Origin: Saccharibacillus deserti
GTDB lineage: Bacteria; Bacillota; Bacilli; Paenibacillales; Paenibacillaceae
DNA length: 64,000 nt
Assembly (NCBI RefSeq): GCF_013618475.1
Contig: NZ_JABJVN010000002.1
Location: forward strand, 806,001 to 870,000
Reading direction: 5' to 3'
Positions 43,758-52,734 of the stretch are shown in pieces (within the stretch, counting starts at the first letter, position 1; each line of letters starts with the position of its first letter). The notes beneath the pieces are model-generated. The model was not told the origin of the DNA. It worked only from the letters and a program-made list of their open reading frames with translations, and did not search any database. Made by a program: the position numbers and the translations under genes.

Positions 43758-45190
43758 TCGTTAAGCGTTATGTAGTGGAGACGATGATTGAAGCCATGCA
43801 GAAAATCCGGACCGATCTGGGCTCCGATGCCGTGATCCTGAGCACCAAAGAAACCAAAGTCGGAGGATTGTTCGGACTGTTCGGCAAAAAAAGGTTGGAA
43901 GTGGTAGCGGCTCTGGAAACAGAAAAAAAAGCCGATGAAAAAGCGCGCAAGTCGGCCGAACCGCCGGCTCCGGCGCTGTCGGTTCCTGCTGCAATCCCGC
44001 GCAGTGCGGGGGCTGGCGCTTATCGCAAAGCCAGTGCCGCAGGTGCATCCCCGCAGATGCCGGCCGTTCAAAAGGAAAAAGCTGCAACGTTGGAAACTGG
44101 GCCAAATGTCGCGGTTTCTTCTTCAATTAAGAGTCTTGAGAACCTTCATATAAATCCTGAGGCCCAATCTTCCGATAATTCTTTTAACGGGAGTATGAGG
44201 CCCGCGCCTTCTCCGGAAAGAAGGACGACGGTTCCGGAAGATTACAACCCCGCCGTCCAAGCCGAGCAGCAGCTCCAGTTGGAACGCAGCATTCGGGAAT
44301 TCCAGGGCGAACGGGTACAGGCGGGAGAAGACAGGTTGTACGAAGAGCTTCATCGGATGCGTCTGATGATCGACAAATTGTCCAAAAGCGACGACCGGTC
44401 CGACCCGCTTCCGGAAAACCTGGAGAAGCTGTTGACCCGACTGCGCGAGCAGCATGTCGAGGAAACCCTGATTGAAGAATGGCTGGAAAGTGTACGCGGT
44501 TCAAACGAAGCAGCTTTTTCCATCTCTTCCGCAGAGGCGTTGAAGCAGACTATTCGGGACTTCGCGACGGCTCGCGAAGGAGGAGGAGTCGGAGCCGAGA
44601 CGCGCATCGTGTATATCGCGGGTCCTACGGGAGTCGGGAAAACGACAACGATTGCAAAACTGGCTGCCGAACAAATGTTCAAGAAAAAAAGAAAGGTCGG
44701 CTTTATTACTTCCGACACCTACCGGATCTCCGCGATCGAACAGCTTCGGACCTATGCGTCGATCCTTAACGTTCCGCTCGAAGTCGTCCAGTCGCCGGGG
44801 GACCTGCAGAGAGCTTTTCAGAAGCTTGAAGGCTGCGATCTGATTTTGATGGATACGGCAGGGCGGAATTACCGGAACGAAATGCTGGTGTCCGAGCTTC
44901 AGGCTTTGATCGCTCCCATCGAACACAGTGAAACCTATCTTGTATTGAGCCTGACGTCCAAGTATGGGGACATGGCCGAAATCACGGAGAACTTCAGCCA
45001 ATACCCTCTGGATAAAGTCATCTTTACCAAAGCCGACGAAACCGGAAGCTTTGGCAGCATTTTCAGGCTGCTTCATCAGTATCCGCTTAAGTATTCCTAC
45101 ATCACGAACGGACAAAACGTACCGGATGATCTGCTGCTTCCCGGCGGTGAACTCCTTGTCGACGTCCTGCTGAGAGAACAAAGCTTATGA
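43754..45190 (+). CDS. flhF: SRP-like GTPase FlhF
   Basis: FlhF is a membrane-associated GTPase that helps set flagellar position and number. The 478-residue protein has an N-terminal basic B domain (MIVKRYVVETMIEAMQKI; LGSDAVILSTKETK), an Ala/Pro-rich linker, an N domain and the G domain with [18 protein letters not shown] near 290, TSDTYRISAIEQL and DTAGRNYRNE. It overlaps flhA upstream and flhG downstream, both by ATGA. Confidence 0.96.
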   Translation: MIVKRYVVETMIEAMQKIRTDLGSDAVILSTKETKVGGLFGLFGKKRLEVVAALETEKKADEKARKSAEPPAPALSVPAAIPRSAGAGAYRKASAAGASPQMPAVQKEKAATLETGPNVAVSSSIKSLENLHINPEAQSSDNSFNGSMRPAPSPERRTTVPEDYNPAVQAEQQLQLERSIREFQGERVQAGEDRLYEELHRMRLMIDKLSKSDDRSDPLPENLEKLLTRLREQHVEETLIEEWLESVRGSNEAAFSISSAEALKQTIRDFATAREGGGVGAETRIVYIAGPTGVGKTTTIAKLAAEQMFKKKRKVGFITSDTYRISAIEQLRTYASILNVPLEVVQSPGDLQRAFQKLEGCDLILMDTAGRNYRNEMLVSELQALIAPIEHSETYLVLSLTSKYGDMAEITENFSQYPLDKVIFTKADETGSFGSIFRLLHQYPLKYSYITNGQNVPDDLLLPGGELLVDVLLREQSL

Positions 45191-46074
45191 GCGATCAGGC
45201 CGCGGCACTCCGGGAGATGATTTCTTCACTCAGATCCGCTCCGTCCAGGAAGCCCGACTCTTCCGAGAAAACGGCACACATCATTGCGGTTACAAGCGGA
45301 AAAGGAGGAGTCGGCAAATCGAACTTTACTTTGAACTTTGCTCTAGAACTCCAAAAGTTGGGAAAAAAAGTGCTGGTGTTCGACGCCGATATCGGAATGG
45401 CCAACATTGACGTGTTAATGGGTGTCCGTTCACAGTACAATTTGTTTCATCTGCTAAAGCGAGAAAAAAGTATGAGCGAAATTATTCAGTCGGGTCCGAA
45501 TTCGCTTCCTTTTATCGCAGGAGGATCGGGCATGACCGAATTGTTCTCGCTTTCCGAAGACGATCTGCTGCACTTTACCGGACAGATCGAAGAAATCGCC
45601 CAAGACCTGGATTACATCCTGTTTGATACCGGTGCAGGATTATCCAAAGAGACGATTCGCTTCATTACGGCTTCCGATGAATGCATCGTGGTCACCACCC
45701 CGGAACCTACTGCCATTACCGACGCTTATGCGTTGGTCAAAGTGGTGCACGACCTTGAACATTCCGCGTCATTCCGACTGGTCGTGAATCGGGCTTTGGA
45801 CCGGCGGGAAGCCCAGCAGACGGCGGACAAGATCAGGCTGGTGGCCCAAAAATTTCTCCATTTGGATATTCCGGTTCTCGGGCATGTCAGCGACGACCCC
45901 CATGTGAGTCAGGCGGTCAAAAAGCAGACGCCCTTCTCTATCCGGTTTCCGAACAGTCAGGCTTCGAAAGACATCCAAGAGCTGGCCTTTCGTTATACGC
46001 AACATTCCTTGCAGGTTCGGGCCGATTCGCCGAAAGGGATTAAAGGCTTTGTAAACAGACTATTAAAACGGTGA
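45187..46074 (+). CDS. flhG: MinD-like ATPase FlhG (YlxH)
   Basis: FlhG controls flagellar number and placement and stimulates FlhF GTPase. The 295-residue protein has an N-terminal activating peptide with Gln/Ala residues (MSDQAAALREMISS), the deviant Walker A motif SGKGGVGKSNFTLNFA at about 37-52, VFDADIGMANIDVLMG and IILFDTG-like DYILFDTGAGLSKETI. A C-terminal amphipathic helix could bind the membrane. ATGA overlap with flhF. Confidence 0.95.
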   Translation: MSDQAAALREMISSLRSAPSRKPDSSEKTAHIIAVTSGKGGVGKSNFTLNFALELQKLGKKVLVFDADIGMANIDVLMGVRSQYNLFHLLKREKSMSEIIQSGPNSLPFIAGGSGMTELFSLSEDDLLHFTGQIEEIAQDLDYILFDTGAGLSKETIRFITASDECIVVTTPEPTAITDAYALVKVVHDLEHSASFRLVVNRALDRREAQQTADKIRLVAQKFLHLDIPVLGHVSDDPHVSQAVKKQTPFSIRFPNSQASKDIQELAFRYTQHSLQVRADSPKGIKGFVNRLLKR

Positions 46075-46107
46075 AACTGATTCTGGAGCAGGACAGGAGT
46101 TGAGGGA

Positions 46108-47583
46108 ATGACGCCATATCGCGTGTTAGTGGTCGACGATTCCGCTTTTATGCGCAAGATCGTATCCGACCTGATCGAACGGGACGTATCCTTCTCTGTT
46201 GCCGGTACGGCAACGAATGGACGGGAAGCGGTCGAGAAAATCAGAAAAATCAAACCGGACATTGTCACGATGGACGTGGAAATGCCCGAGATGAACGGCT
46301 TGGAATCGCTTCGGGTCATTATGGGCGAATATCCCCTTCCGGTCATCATGCTCTCTGGAATCAACGAAGAAGGCATGAGGGAGACCATTATGGCCCTGGA
46401 GGCTGGGGCCTTCGACTTTATCCGCAAGCCTTCCGTATCCAATTCCCAGGATATCGAAGCGGTTGGAGAAGCGCTGCTGCGTCAGCTGCATGCGGCCGTA
46501 CACGACTCCGCCTGGAGAAAAGACAAGCCCGCTCCTTCAAAAGCTTTAAGCGCGCTGCCCGATTCGGCAGAAGAACGGCGGGTGGAGCCCGGTATCCCAT
46601 CCCCGGAAGAAAAGGCGGCGGAAACGCCGCGGCCGAAAAGCGATCCTCCGCTGACGGCAGGCCGAAGCCGCAAAGAAAGCGCGGCAGAAACCAAGGTGCC
46701 TGCCGGAAGCGTGCCGTCGCCCAAAGCGAAAACGCCTGCCGTACCTCCTTCTTCGAAGCCTCCGCGTTCGGCGGCGCCGCGCGAAGAGAAAAAAGTGGAG
46801 CGTCCGGCAGCTCCCCGGTCTTCCGCTTCGGCGGACAAGATCCAGCCTCGAGGCGATACAGCGGCTTCGTCGATCAAAAAGCCCGTACCGCCGCTTACCG
46901 GATCGAAAACGCCGCTGCCGTCGGAACGTAAAGTGCCCGACAAAACATCCGAGCGTCCGGCTTCGCCTCCGCCGGTTTCCCGTGTTTCTGCGGGTGGCGA
47001 TGTGATTGACCAGATTGTGGCGGTCGGGTGCTCGACCGGTGGACCGAGAGCCCTCAAAGAACTGCTGGAAAATATTCCGGCGTCGTTCCCGGCTCCGATT
47101 GTCATCGTGCAGCATATGCCGCCGAAGTTTACCCACTCTCTCGCACAGCGTCTCAACACGCTGAGTCCGCTCGAGGTGGTCGAAGCCCAGCAGGGTATGC
47201 CGCTGCGAAAAGGAACGGCTTATATCGCTCCAGGCGGCCAGCACTTGCTTGTAAAACGTACCGGCAGCAGCCAGTATGCGATTGAGCTCTCCGACGCCCC
47301 GCCTCAGAACGGTCATCGACCTTCGGTAGGCGCCATGTTCGACTCGATTCTTCCGATCAGCGAAGTTCGCCGGCATGCGGTCATTATGACGGGGATGGGC
47401 AGCGACGGAGCCAAAGAAATGAAAAAATTGTACGACTCGGGAATTTCCACCACGATTGCAGAAAGCGAAGAGACCTGCGTGGTTTACGGGATGCCAAGAT
47501 CGGCAGCCGAATTAAACTGTGTGATGCACCTGCTTCCTCTGCCGCAAATCGCAACAAAATTAAATCAGGTCGTCAAATCATAA
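46108..47583 (+). CDS. cheB: Chemotaxis methylesterase CheB with long linker
   Basis: CheB demethylates chemoreceptors and adapts the signal. At 491 residues it is about 130 longer than most. Receiver domain: Asp10-Asp11 and Asp56 in VTMDVEMPEMNG. Esterase domain: GCSTGGPRALKELL near 309 (nucleophile Ser), IVIVQHMPPKFTHSLAQR near 333 (His), and MTGMGSDGAKEMKKL near 428 (Asp). Between them, about 135-300, is a Pro/Ala/Lys/Ser-rich, charged linker. The ATG at 46108 follows AGTTGAGGGA. Confidence 0.96.
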   Translation: MTPYRVLVVDDSAFMRKIVSDLIERDVSFSVAGTATNGREAVEKIRKIKPDIVTMDVEMPEMNGLESLRVIMGEYPLPVIMLSGINEEGMRETIMALEAGAFDFIRKPSVSNSQDIEAVGEALLRQLHAAVHDSAWRKDKPAPSKALSALPDSAEERRVEPGIPSPEEKAAETPRPKSDPPLTAGRSRKESAAETKVPAGSVPSPKAKTPAVPPSSKPPRSAAPREEKKVERPAAPRSSASADKIQPRGDTAASSIKKPVPPLTGSKTPLPSERKVPDKTSERPASPPPVSRVSAGGDVIDQIVAVGCSTGGPRALKELLENIPASFPAPIVIVQHMPPKFTHSLAQRLNTLSPLEVVEAQQGMPLRKGTAYIAPGGQHLLVKRTGSSQYAIELSDAPPQNGHRPSVGAMFDSILPISEVRRHAVIMTGMGSDGAKEMKKLYDSGISTTIAESEETCVVYGMPRSAAELNCVMHLLPLPQIATKLNQVVKS

Positions 47584-47612
47584 CTGCATTTTAACGGAGG
47601 AGGTGTCTCGCG

Positions 47613-49697
47613 ATGGACATGAATCAATATCTATCCATGTTTATTGATGAGTCGAATGATCATTTGCAATCGTTAAACGAAAAAATGTTGGAACTTGAAG
47701 CAAGCCCGGAAGACATCGGGATCGTACAGGTTATTTTCCGCTCGGCGCATACGCTGAAAGGGATGGCTGCCACGATGGGATTCGAAGATCTGGCTGCGCT
47801 GACCCATCAGATGGAAAACGTGCTCGATCTGGTCCGCAACGACAAGTTGAAGATGCAAAACTTTATCTTCGATACTTTGTTTAAAAGTCTTGATGCTCTC
47901 GAAGCCATGGTTGAAGACATCACGCAGGGCGGAGAAGGCAAAGAAGACGTTACCGCCATCGTCGCTTCCCTTCAATCGATCGTGCGCGGCGAAGTACCAA
48001 GCGGCGACGGCGCGGCGTCGGCCGCAAAAGATTCGGCTTCCCAAGCGGCTGCTTCGGAAACTCCTACTTCCAAAGAACAGGTTCAGCTCGACGAATTTCA
48101 ATATTCGATTCTTCAGCAGTCGCTCGCGGCAGGACATCGGGTACTCTATATCGAAGTTTCCATTCGGGAGGATTGCCAGCTGAAAGCAGCCCGCGCCTAT
48201 ATGGTGTTCGATCTGCTCGAACGCAGCGGCGAAGTCGTGAAATCGCATCCAACCGTCCAGGAAATCGAACAAGAGAAATTTGATCGCAGTTTCTCCCTTT
48301 ATTTCATTACCGAAAAAGATCCGGAAGAACTGCGCTCGATGATTCTGAACCTGTCCGAGATCGAAGATGCCAAAATGGCTTCGATCGATTCCGACACCTT
48401 GTCCCAGTTAGCCCAGAAGCTTGAACTCGAAGAAGCTTCGGCCGCTTTGGAAACCGCGCCTTCGGAAGCGGCTCCCGTGGAGGTCGACAAAGCGCTGGTC
48501 GCCGAAAAAGACAAACCGGTTGCAACCAAAAAAGTGGTCGCCGCACCTTCGCGTACGATTCGGGTCGATATTGAACGTCTCGACGTGTTGATGAATCTGT
48601 TCAGCGAACTGCTGATCGACCGTGTACGGTTGGAACAGCTGGCTACCGAGATCAAAAGCCAGGAGCTGACCGAATCGGTCGAGCATATGGGCCGCGTAAG
48701 CAGCGATCTGCAGAATATCGTCATGAAACTTCGGATGGTGGCGATCGATACCGTCTTCAACCGCTTCCCGCGGATGGTGCGGGATTTGGCCAAATCGCTC
48801 GGCAAAAAGCTCGACTTGGTGATCACCGGCGCCGAAACGGAGCTTGACCGTACGGTTATCGACGAAATCGGCGATCCGCTTGTCCACCTGCTGCGCAACT
48901 CCGTCGATCACGGCATCGAATCGATCGCGGAACGGATCGCGGCCGGCAAACCGGAAACGGGCACCGTTCATCTGCGCGCATTCCACAGCGGCAACCACGT
49001 GTTTATCGAAATCCAAGATGACGGCAAAGGCATCGACCGCAACAAGATTCTGGCTTCCGCGATCAAAAAAGGTGTCGTAACCGAAGACGAGTCGCGGACC
49101 ATGACCGACGAGCAGGTGTATCAACTGCTGTTCGCAGCAGGCTTCAGTACGGCGGAGGTTATTTCCGACATTTCGGGACGCGGCGTAGGCCTTGACGTGG
49201 TAAAATCGAAAATCGCTTCTCTGGGCGGCCATGTGGCCGTTACGTCGACGCTCGGCGAAGGAACGCTCTTCTCGGTTCAACTGCCGCTTACGCTGTCGAT
49301 TATCTCCGCCATGATGATTCGTCTGGGTTCGGAGAAGTATGCAATTCCGCTGTCTTCGATCGTGGAGACGGGCATTATCCGCAAAGAACAGGTTCGAAAC
49401 GTTCACGGAAGCAAATTGATTCCTTACCGCGAGGCTCATATTCCGCTCATGTCGCTGAGCCGTTTCTTCGACGCCACGGATTACAACGAGGACGACGAAG
49501 AAGAGACGGAAATCGTGGTCATCCGCAAAGGAGATCGTTTGGCTGCACTGGCTATCGATTCTTTCATTGGCCAGAACGAAATCGTCATCAAGAACCTGGG
49601 CAAATATTTGCCTCAAGTTCAGGGGATTTCCGGTGCTACCATCCTGGGCGACGGTCAAGTGGCCTTGATTCTCGATCCAAACGCGCTTATTAAATGA
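47613..49697 (+). CDS. cheA: Chemotaxis histidine kinase CheA
   Basis: CheA phosphorylates CheY and CheB in response to receptors. The 694-residue protein shows P1 with His46 in FRSAHTLKGMAATMGFEDL, a P2 region (about 150-250), dimerisation P3, the kinase P4 with LVHLLRNSVDHGIES, DDGKGIDRNKIL and ISGRGVGLDVVKSKI, and a CheW-like P5 at the end (IPLSSIVETGIIRKEQV). The ATG at 47613 follows CGGAGGAGG. A structured 112-base segment follows before cheW. Confidence 0.97.
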   Translation: MDMNQYLSMFIDESNDHLQSLNEKMLELEASPEDIGIVQVIFRSAHTLKGMAATMGFEDLAALTHQMENVLDLVRNDKLKMQNFIFDTLFKSLDALEAMVEDITQGGEGKEDVTAIVASLQSIVRGEVPSGDGAASAAKDSASQAAASETPTSKEQVQLDEFQYSILQQSLAAGHRVLYIEVSIREDCQLKAARAYMVFDLLERSGEVVKSHPTVQEIEQEKFDRSFSLYFITEKDPEELRSMILNLSEIEDAKMASIDSDTLSQLAQKLELEEASAALETAPSEAAPVEVDKALVAEKDKPVATKKVVAAPSRTIRVDIERLDVLMNLFSELLIDRVRLEQLATEIKSQELTESVEHMGRVSSDLQNIVMKLRMVAIDTVFNRFPRMVRDLAKSLGKKLDLVITGAETELDRTVIDEIGDPLVHLLRNSVDHGIESIAERIAAGKPETGTVHLRAFHSGNHVFIEIQDDGKGIDRNKILASAIKKGVVTEDESRTMTDEQVYQLLFAAGFSTAEVISDISGRGVGLDVVKSKIASLGGHVAVTSTLGEGTLFSVQLPLTLSIISAMMIRLGSEKYAIPLSSIVETGIIRKEQVRNVHGSKLIPYREAHIPLMSLSRFFDATDYNEDDEEETEIVVIRKGDRLAALAIDSFIGQNEIVIKNLGKYLPQVQGISGATILGDGQVALILDPNALIK

Positions 49698-49699
49698 TC

Positions 49700-49811
49700 G
49701 GGACCCAAAATCCTTGACCGGTTCGAATAACGCTTCGAAGCGCCGCACGGTGCCGGATGGCAGGCGAAATCGGCTGTCGGAACAAGCGGAACGGTCAAGG
49801 GCCATGGGCCC
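49700..49811 (+). ncRNA. Candidate structured RNA between cheA and cheW
   Basis: The 132-base cheA-cheW gap folds into a closed, branched shape. Outer helix: GGG-A-CCCA (49700-49707) with TGGGCCC (49805-49811). Second helix: CCTTGACCG (49712-49720) with CGGTCAAGG (49792-49800). Inside, TTCGAA (49722-49727) pairs with TTCGAA (49734-49739), and TGCC/GGCA form a small stem near 49751-49762. It ends four bases before the cheW ribosome site, so it may control cheW translation. Confidence 0.45.
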
Positions 49812-49829
49812 AATAAAGGGGGATTTTTT

Positions 49830-50291
49830 GTGGCAGAACAAATCAAGGTAATTGTGTTTGCATTGGGTAATGAAGAGTACGGTATTGACGTTGATAAAGT
49901 GCGGACGATCGAACGCATGATGCCGATCACGCGCGTACCGAAGACCTACTCGTTTATCAAGGGTGTGATCAATCTTCGCGGCGTGGTTATTCCGGTCATC
50001 GATCTCAGAGGACGCTTTAACCTCGTGGAGTCGGAATACACGGACCAGACCCGTATCATTATTGTCGCCGTCGGAGATATGGAAGTCGGCTTTATCGTGG
50101 ATGCCGCAAACGACGTCGTCGATCTGGATCGAGACAATATCGATTCGCCGCCGGAAGTCGTTGGAGGAGTCAAAGCGAAATATCTGGACGGAGTAGCGAA
50201 AGTCGGCGAAGACCGCCTGCTGATCATGCTGAATCTGGCGGAAGTACTGAACCGGGGTGAAGTGGCGCACCTCGAGCAGTTAGAGGACTAG
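49830..50291 (+). CDS. cheW: Chemotaxis adaptor CheW
   Basis: CheW couples receptors to CheA. The 153-residue protein matches the family throughout: VFALGNEEYGIDVDKVRTIE, PKTYSFIKGVINLRGVVIPV, IDLRGRFNLVES and FIVDAANDVVDLDRDNI. The start is GTG at 49830 with AAAGGGGGA upstream. It lies downstream of the candidate structured RNA and four bases before cheC. Confidence 0.97.
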   Translation: MAEQIKVIVFALGNEEYGIDVDKVRTIERMMPITRVPKTYSFIKGVINLRGVVIPVIDLRGRFNLVESEYTDQTRIIIVAVGDMEVGFIVDAANDVVDLDRDNIDSPPEVVGGVKAKYLDGVAKVGEDRLLIMLNLAEVLNRGEVAHLEQLED

Positions 50292-50295
50292 AAGC

Positions 50296-50922
50296 ATGGA
50301 GATTTATTCGAAACTCGAAGGCTTCAAACTCGACGTACTAAAAGAAGTAGGGAATATCGGGGCCGGCCACGCGGCCACGGCGCTGTCGCAGCTTTTGAAC
50401 AAGCCGATCGACATGGCGGTACCCAAAGTACAGCTTCTGCCTTTCGAAGACATTGCGGAGAAAGTGGGCGGCGCCGAAAAAATCGTGCTGACCGTCTTTT
50501 TCCGGGTCGAAGGCGATGCTCCGGGCAACCTGTTCTACATCATGGCGCCCGAAGCCGGCAAATCGCTGCTGCGGCGTCTGGCCGCTTTCGAAACGAGTGA
50601 AGGACTGGAATTGACCGAAATGGAACAATCCGCGCTGGGCGAAATCGGCAATATTCTGGCCGGTTCTTATCTGTCTTCGCTTGCTGATTTCACCAATTTA
50701 GCCATGTCTCCTACCGTACCGGCGCTCGCGCTGGACATGGCGGGAGCCATTCTCAGCTACGGCATGATCCAGTTCGGCGAAATGGGCGATGCCGCGTTAT
50801 TGATCGATACCACGTTTGTGCAGGGCAACGATGAGGTCGAGGGTCAGTTTTTCCTCATTCCGGATCCGGAATCGTTTAACAAAATCTTCACAGCGCTTGG
50901 AGTTCCGTTCGACAATGACTGA
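50296..50922 (+). CDS. cheC: CheY-P phosphatase CheC
   Basis: CheC dephosphorylates CheY-P and binds CheD in the Bacillus adaptation system. The 208-residue protein has both active-site motifs with the Glu and Asn residues: KEVGNIGAGHAATALSQLL near 15 and SALGEIGNILAGSYLSSLADF near 113. The ATG at 50296 follows AGAGGACTAG; it overlaps the cheD start by eight bases, which suggests coupled synthesis of the two partners. Confidence 0.97.
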   Translation: MEIYSKLEGFKLDVLKEVGNIGAGHAATALSQLLNKPIDMAVPKVQLLPFEDIAEKVGGAEKIVLTVFFRVEGDAPGNLFYIMAPEAGKSLLRRLAAFETSEGLELTEMEQSALGEIGNILAGSYLSSLADFTNLAMSPTVPALALDMAGAILSYGMIQFGEMGDAALLIDTTFVQGNDEVEGQFFLIPDPESFNKIFTALGVPFDND

Positions 50923-51412
50923 CGGACAGAATCTTGTAAAAGTGGGCATGGCCGATCTGAACGTAGTGGGGAATTCCGGAATTCTTCGTACCACGGGACT
51001 TGGTTCCTGTGTCGGATTGACGCTGTATGATCCGCAGACCAAAGTGGCAGGCATGGCTCACGTGATGCTGCCTTCATCGGACATTGCCCGCGAAAACCAG
51101 ATTAATATCGCCAAGTATGCGGATACGGCTCTGCCGGTTCTCGCTGACAAACTGGTTAATATGGGCGCGTCCAAGCGGCGGCTCATCGCCAAAATGGCTG
51201 GCGGTGCGCAGATGTTTGCGTTCGCAGGCAGTGGCGACACAATGCGTATCGGACCCCGTAACGTGGAATCCTGCAAGGAAATGCTGAAGAAATTGGGCAT
51301 TCCCCTGCATGCGGAAGACACGGGTGCCAATTACGGCCGAACGATCGAGATTAGTTCGGAAAACGGAATTTTAACCATACGCAGCGTTCAAAAAGGGGTA
51401 AAGGAATTGTAG
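50915..51412 (+). CDS. cheD: Chemoreceptor glutamine deamidase CheD
   Basis: CheD deamidates chemoreceptor glutamines and is held by CheC. The 165-residue protein has the Cys-His-Thr active site: Cys in TTGLGSCVGLTLYD near 31, His in AGMAHVMLPSS near 49 and Thr further on, plus KMAGGAQMFAF. The start is ATG at 50915, inside the end of cheC; a longer frame from 50816 is a shadow of cheC. Confidence 0.96.
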   Translation: MTDGQNLVKVGMADLNVVGNSGILRTTGLGSCVGLTLYDPQTKVAGMAHVMLPSSDIARENQINIAKYADTALPVLADKLVNMGASKRRLIAKMAGGAQMFAFAGSGDTMRIGPRNVESCKEMLKKLGIPLHAEDTGANYGRTIEISSENGILTIRSVQKGVKEL

Positions 51413-51414
51413 AG

Positions 51415-51876
51415 ATGAAGGGAACCATACGAGTAAATCTGATATTCGCTTTAATCGGATTCGTCATTACTTTTTTGTTTGCGATCCGAAATAACCTCCC
51501 CATTACAAGCTTGACCCGGGGAGGGATTGGGGCGTTGGTCTGGTTTCTTTTGGCCTTCCTTTTTCGCATCGTGCTTGGAGCACTCGAGCCGCTGCCCAAA
51601 GAAAAGACCGGCAGCGGCTCTTTGGCGGCAGACCCGGTAACGGGAGAAGAGATGCGGGGGGCCCGGCTGGATCTGGTAACGCCGGATGAAAGCGACGAAT
51701 TGAACGATTTGTTGAGACCGGATGCGGATAAGACTCGTGCAGCCGGAGAACAAAGAGGACAAGTGAACGATTTTCAGCCGCTGAACCCGCCCAAATTGGT
51801 ATCCACACAGGATAAAGATCCCGAAGAACTGGCGAAAGCCGTACGTCATCTCACGGAAGATGAAGGAGGGAGATAG
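51415..51876 (+). CDS. Two-helix membrane protein between cheD and sigD
   Basis: A 153-residue protein I do not recognise by family. It has two hydrophobic segments, about 7-25 (VNLIFALIGFVITFLFAIR) and 38-56 (GALVWFLLAFLFRIVLGAL), then a soluble charged tail (about 60-153) with DLVTPDESDELNDLLRPD and an acidic C-terminus ending HLTEDEGGR. The ATG at 51415 is two bases after the cheD stop and the next gene starts two bases after its own. B. subtilis has no gene here. The tight packing suggests an operon role, possibly linked to the motor or to SigD. Confidence 0.8.
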   Translation: MKGTIRVNLIFALIGFVITFLFAIRNNLPITSLTRGGIGALVWFLLAFLFRIVLGALEPLPKEKTGSGSLAADPVTGEEMRGARLDLVTPDESDELNDLLRPDADKTRAAGEQRGQVNDFQPLNPPKLVSTQDKDPEELAKAVRHLTEDEGGR

Positions 51877-51878
51877 CA

Positions 51879-52667
51879 ATGGATGAACGCAAATCCGGTC
51901 AGTTGAATCACCTGGATTTATGGATAAGCTGGAAAGAGCACAATGACGTCGAAGCCAAGAAGAAACTGATCGAGAATCACTTGTCCATTGTCGATTACGT
52001 CTCTTCGCGGCTTGCGGTGGGACTTCCGAAAAACGTTTCCAAGGACGATTTGGCAAGCAACGGAGTCATGGGGCTGATCGACGCAATCGAAAAGTTCGAC
52101 TACAAGCGTGGACTGCAGTTTGAAACCTACGCTTCCTGGCGCGTAAGAGGAGCCATTCTTGACGGACTGCGTCAAGGCGACTGGGTACCTCGTTCCGTAC
52201 GCGAAAAAGCGAAAAAAATCGAGGAAGCTTACCAAAAACTCGAGCAGGAAAATATGCGCGGCGCTTCCGACCAGGAAATGAGCGAATTTTTGGGCATATC
52301 CGAAAAAGAATTCCAGCAGATGCTGCAGGACGTTTCGGTCATGTCGCTCGTTTCGCTTGAAGATCCGATCCGCGAAGAAGAATCGGAAACGCGGATCTCT
52401 GTCCTGGTTGACGAGAAGGCCAAGAATCCCGATCACAAAGTCAATGAGTTTTACCTCAAAGAAGCTTTGGCCAAAGGAATCGAGAAACTGACCGAAAAAG
52501 AACGGATTGTCATTTCGCTGCTTTATTTCGAAGATCTGTCGCTCAGCGAAATTGCCGAGGTCATGTCGCTGTCGCCTTCAAGAATCTCGCAGCTGCATTC
52601 CAAAGCGATTCTGCGACTGCGCGGAACGCTGGATAAACAAAAAAGCCTGCTGATGCAGGATCGTTAA
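51879..52667 (+). CDS. sigD: RNA polymerase sigma factor SigD (FliA)
   Basis: SigD drives late flagellar, chemotaxis and autolysin genes. The 262-residue protein has region 2 (ENHLSIVDYVSSRLAVGLPK; FDYKRGLQFETYASWRVRGA), region 3 (SDQEMSEFLGISEKEFQQML) and region 4 (TEKERIVISLLYFEDLSLSE; SPSRISQLHSKAI). The ATG at 51879 follows AAGGAGGGAG. A SigD promoter match lies before ylqG at 8411; I saw no good one inside the operon. Confidence 0.97.
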   Translation: MDERKSGQLNHLDLWISWKEHNDVEAKKKLIENHLSIVDYVSSRLAVGLPKNVSKDDLASNGVMGLIDAIEKFDYKRGLQFETYASWRVRGAILDGLRQGDWVPRSVREKAKKIEEAYQKLEQENMRGASDQEMSEFLGISEKEFQQMLQDVSVMSLVSLEDPIREEESETRISVLVDEKAKNPDHKVNEFYLKEALAKGIEKLTEKERIVISLLYFEDLSLSEIAEVMSLSPSRISQLHSKAILRLRGTLDKQKSLLMQDR

Positions 52668-52734
52668 CATCGGATAGCAAGCGGCCGGGGGGCTACTGGC
52701 CAGCGATAAGCAAAGTTGAAAAGAGGGGTTGTCC

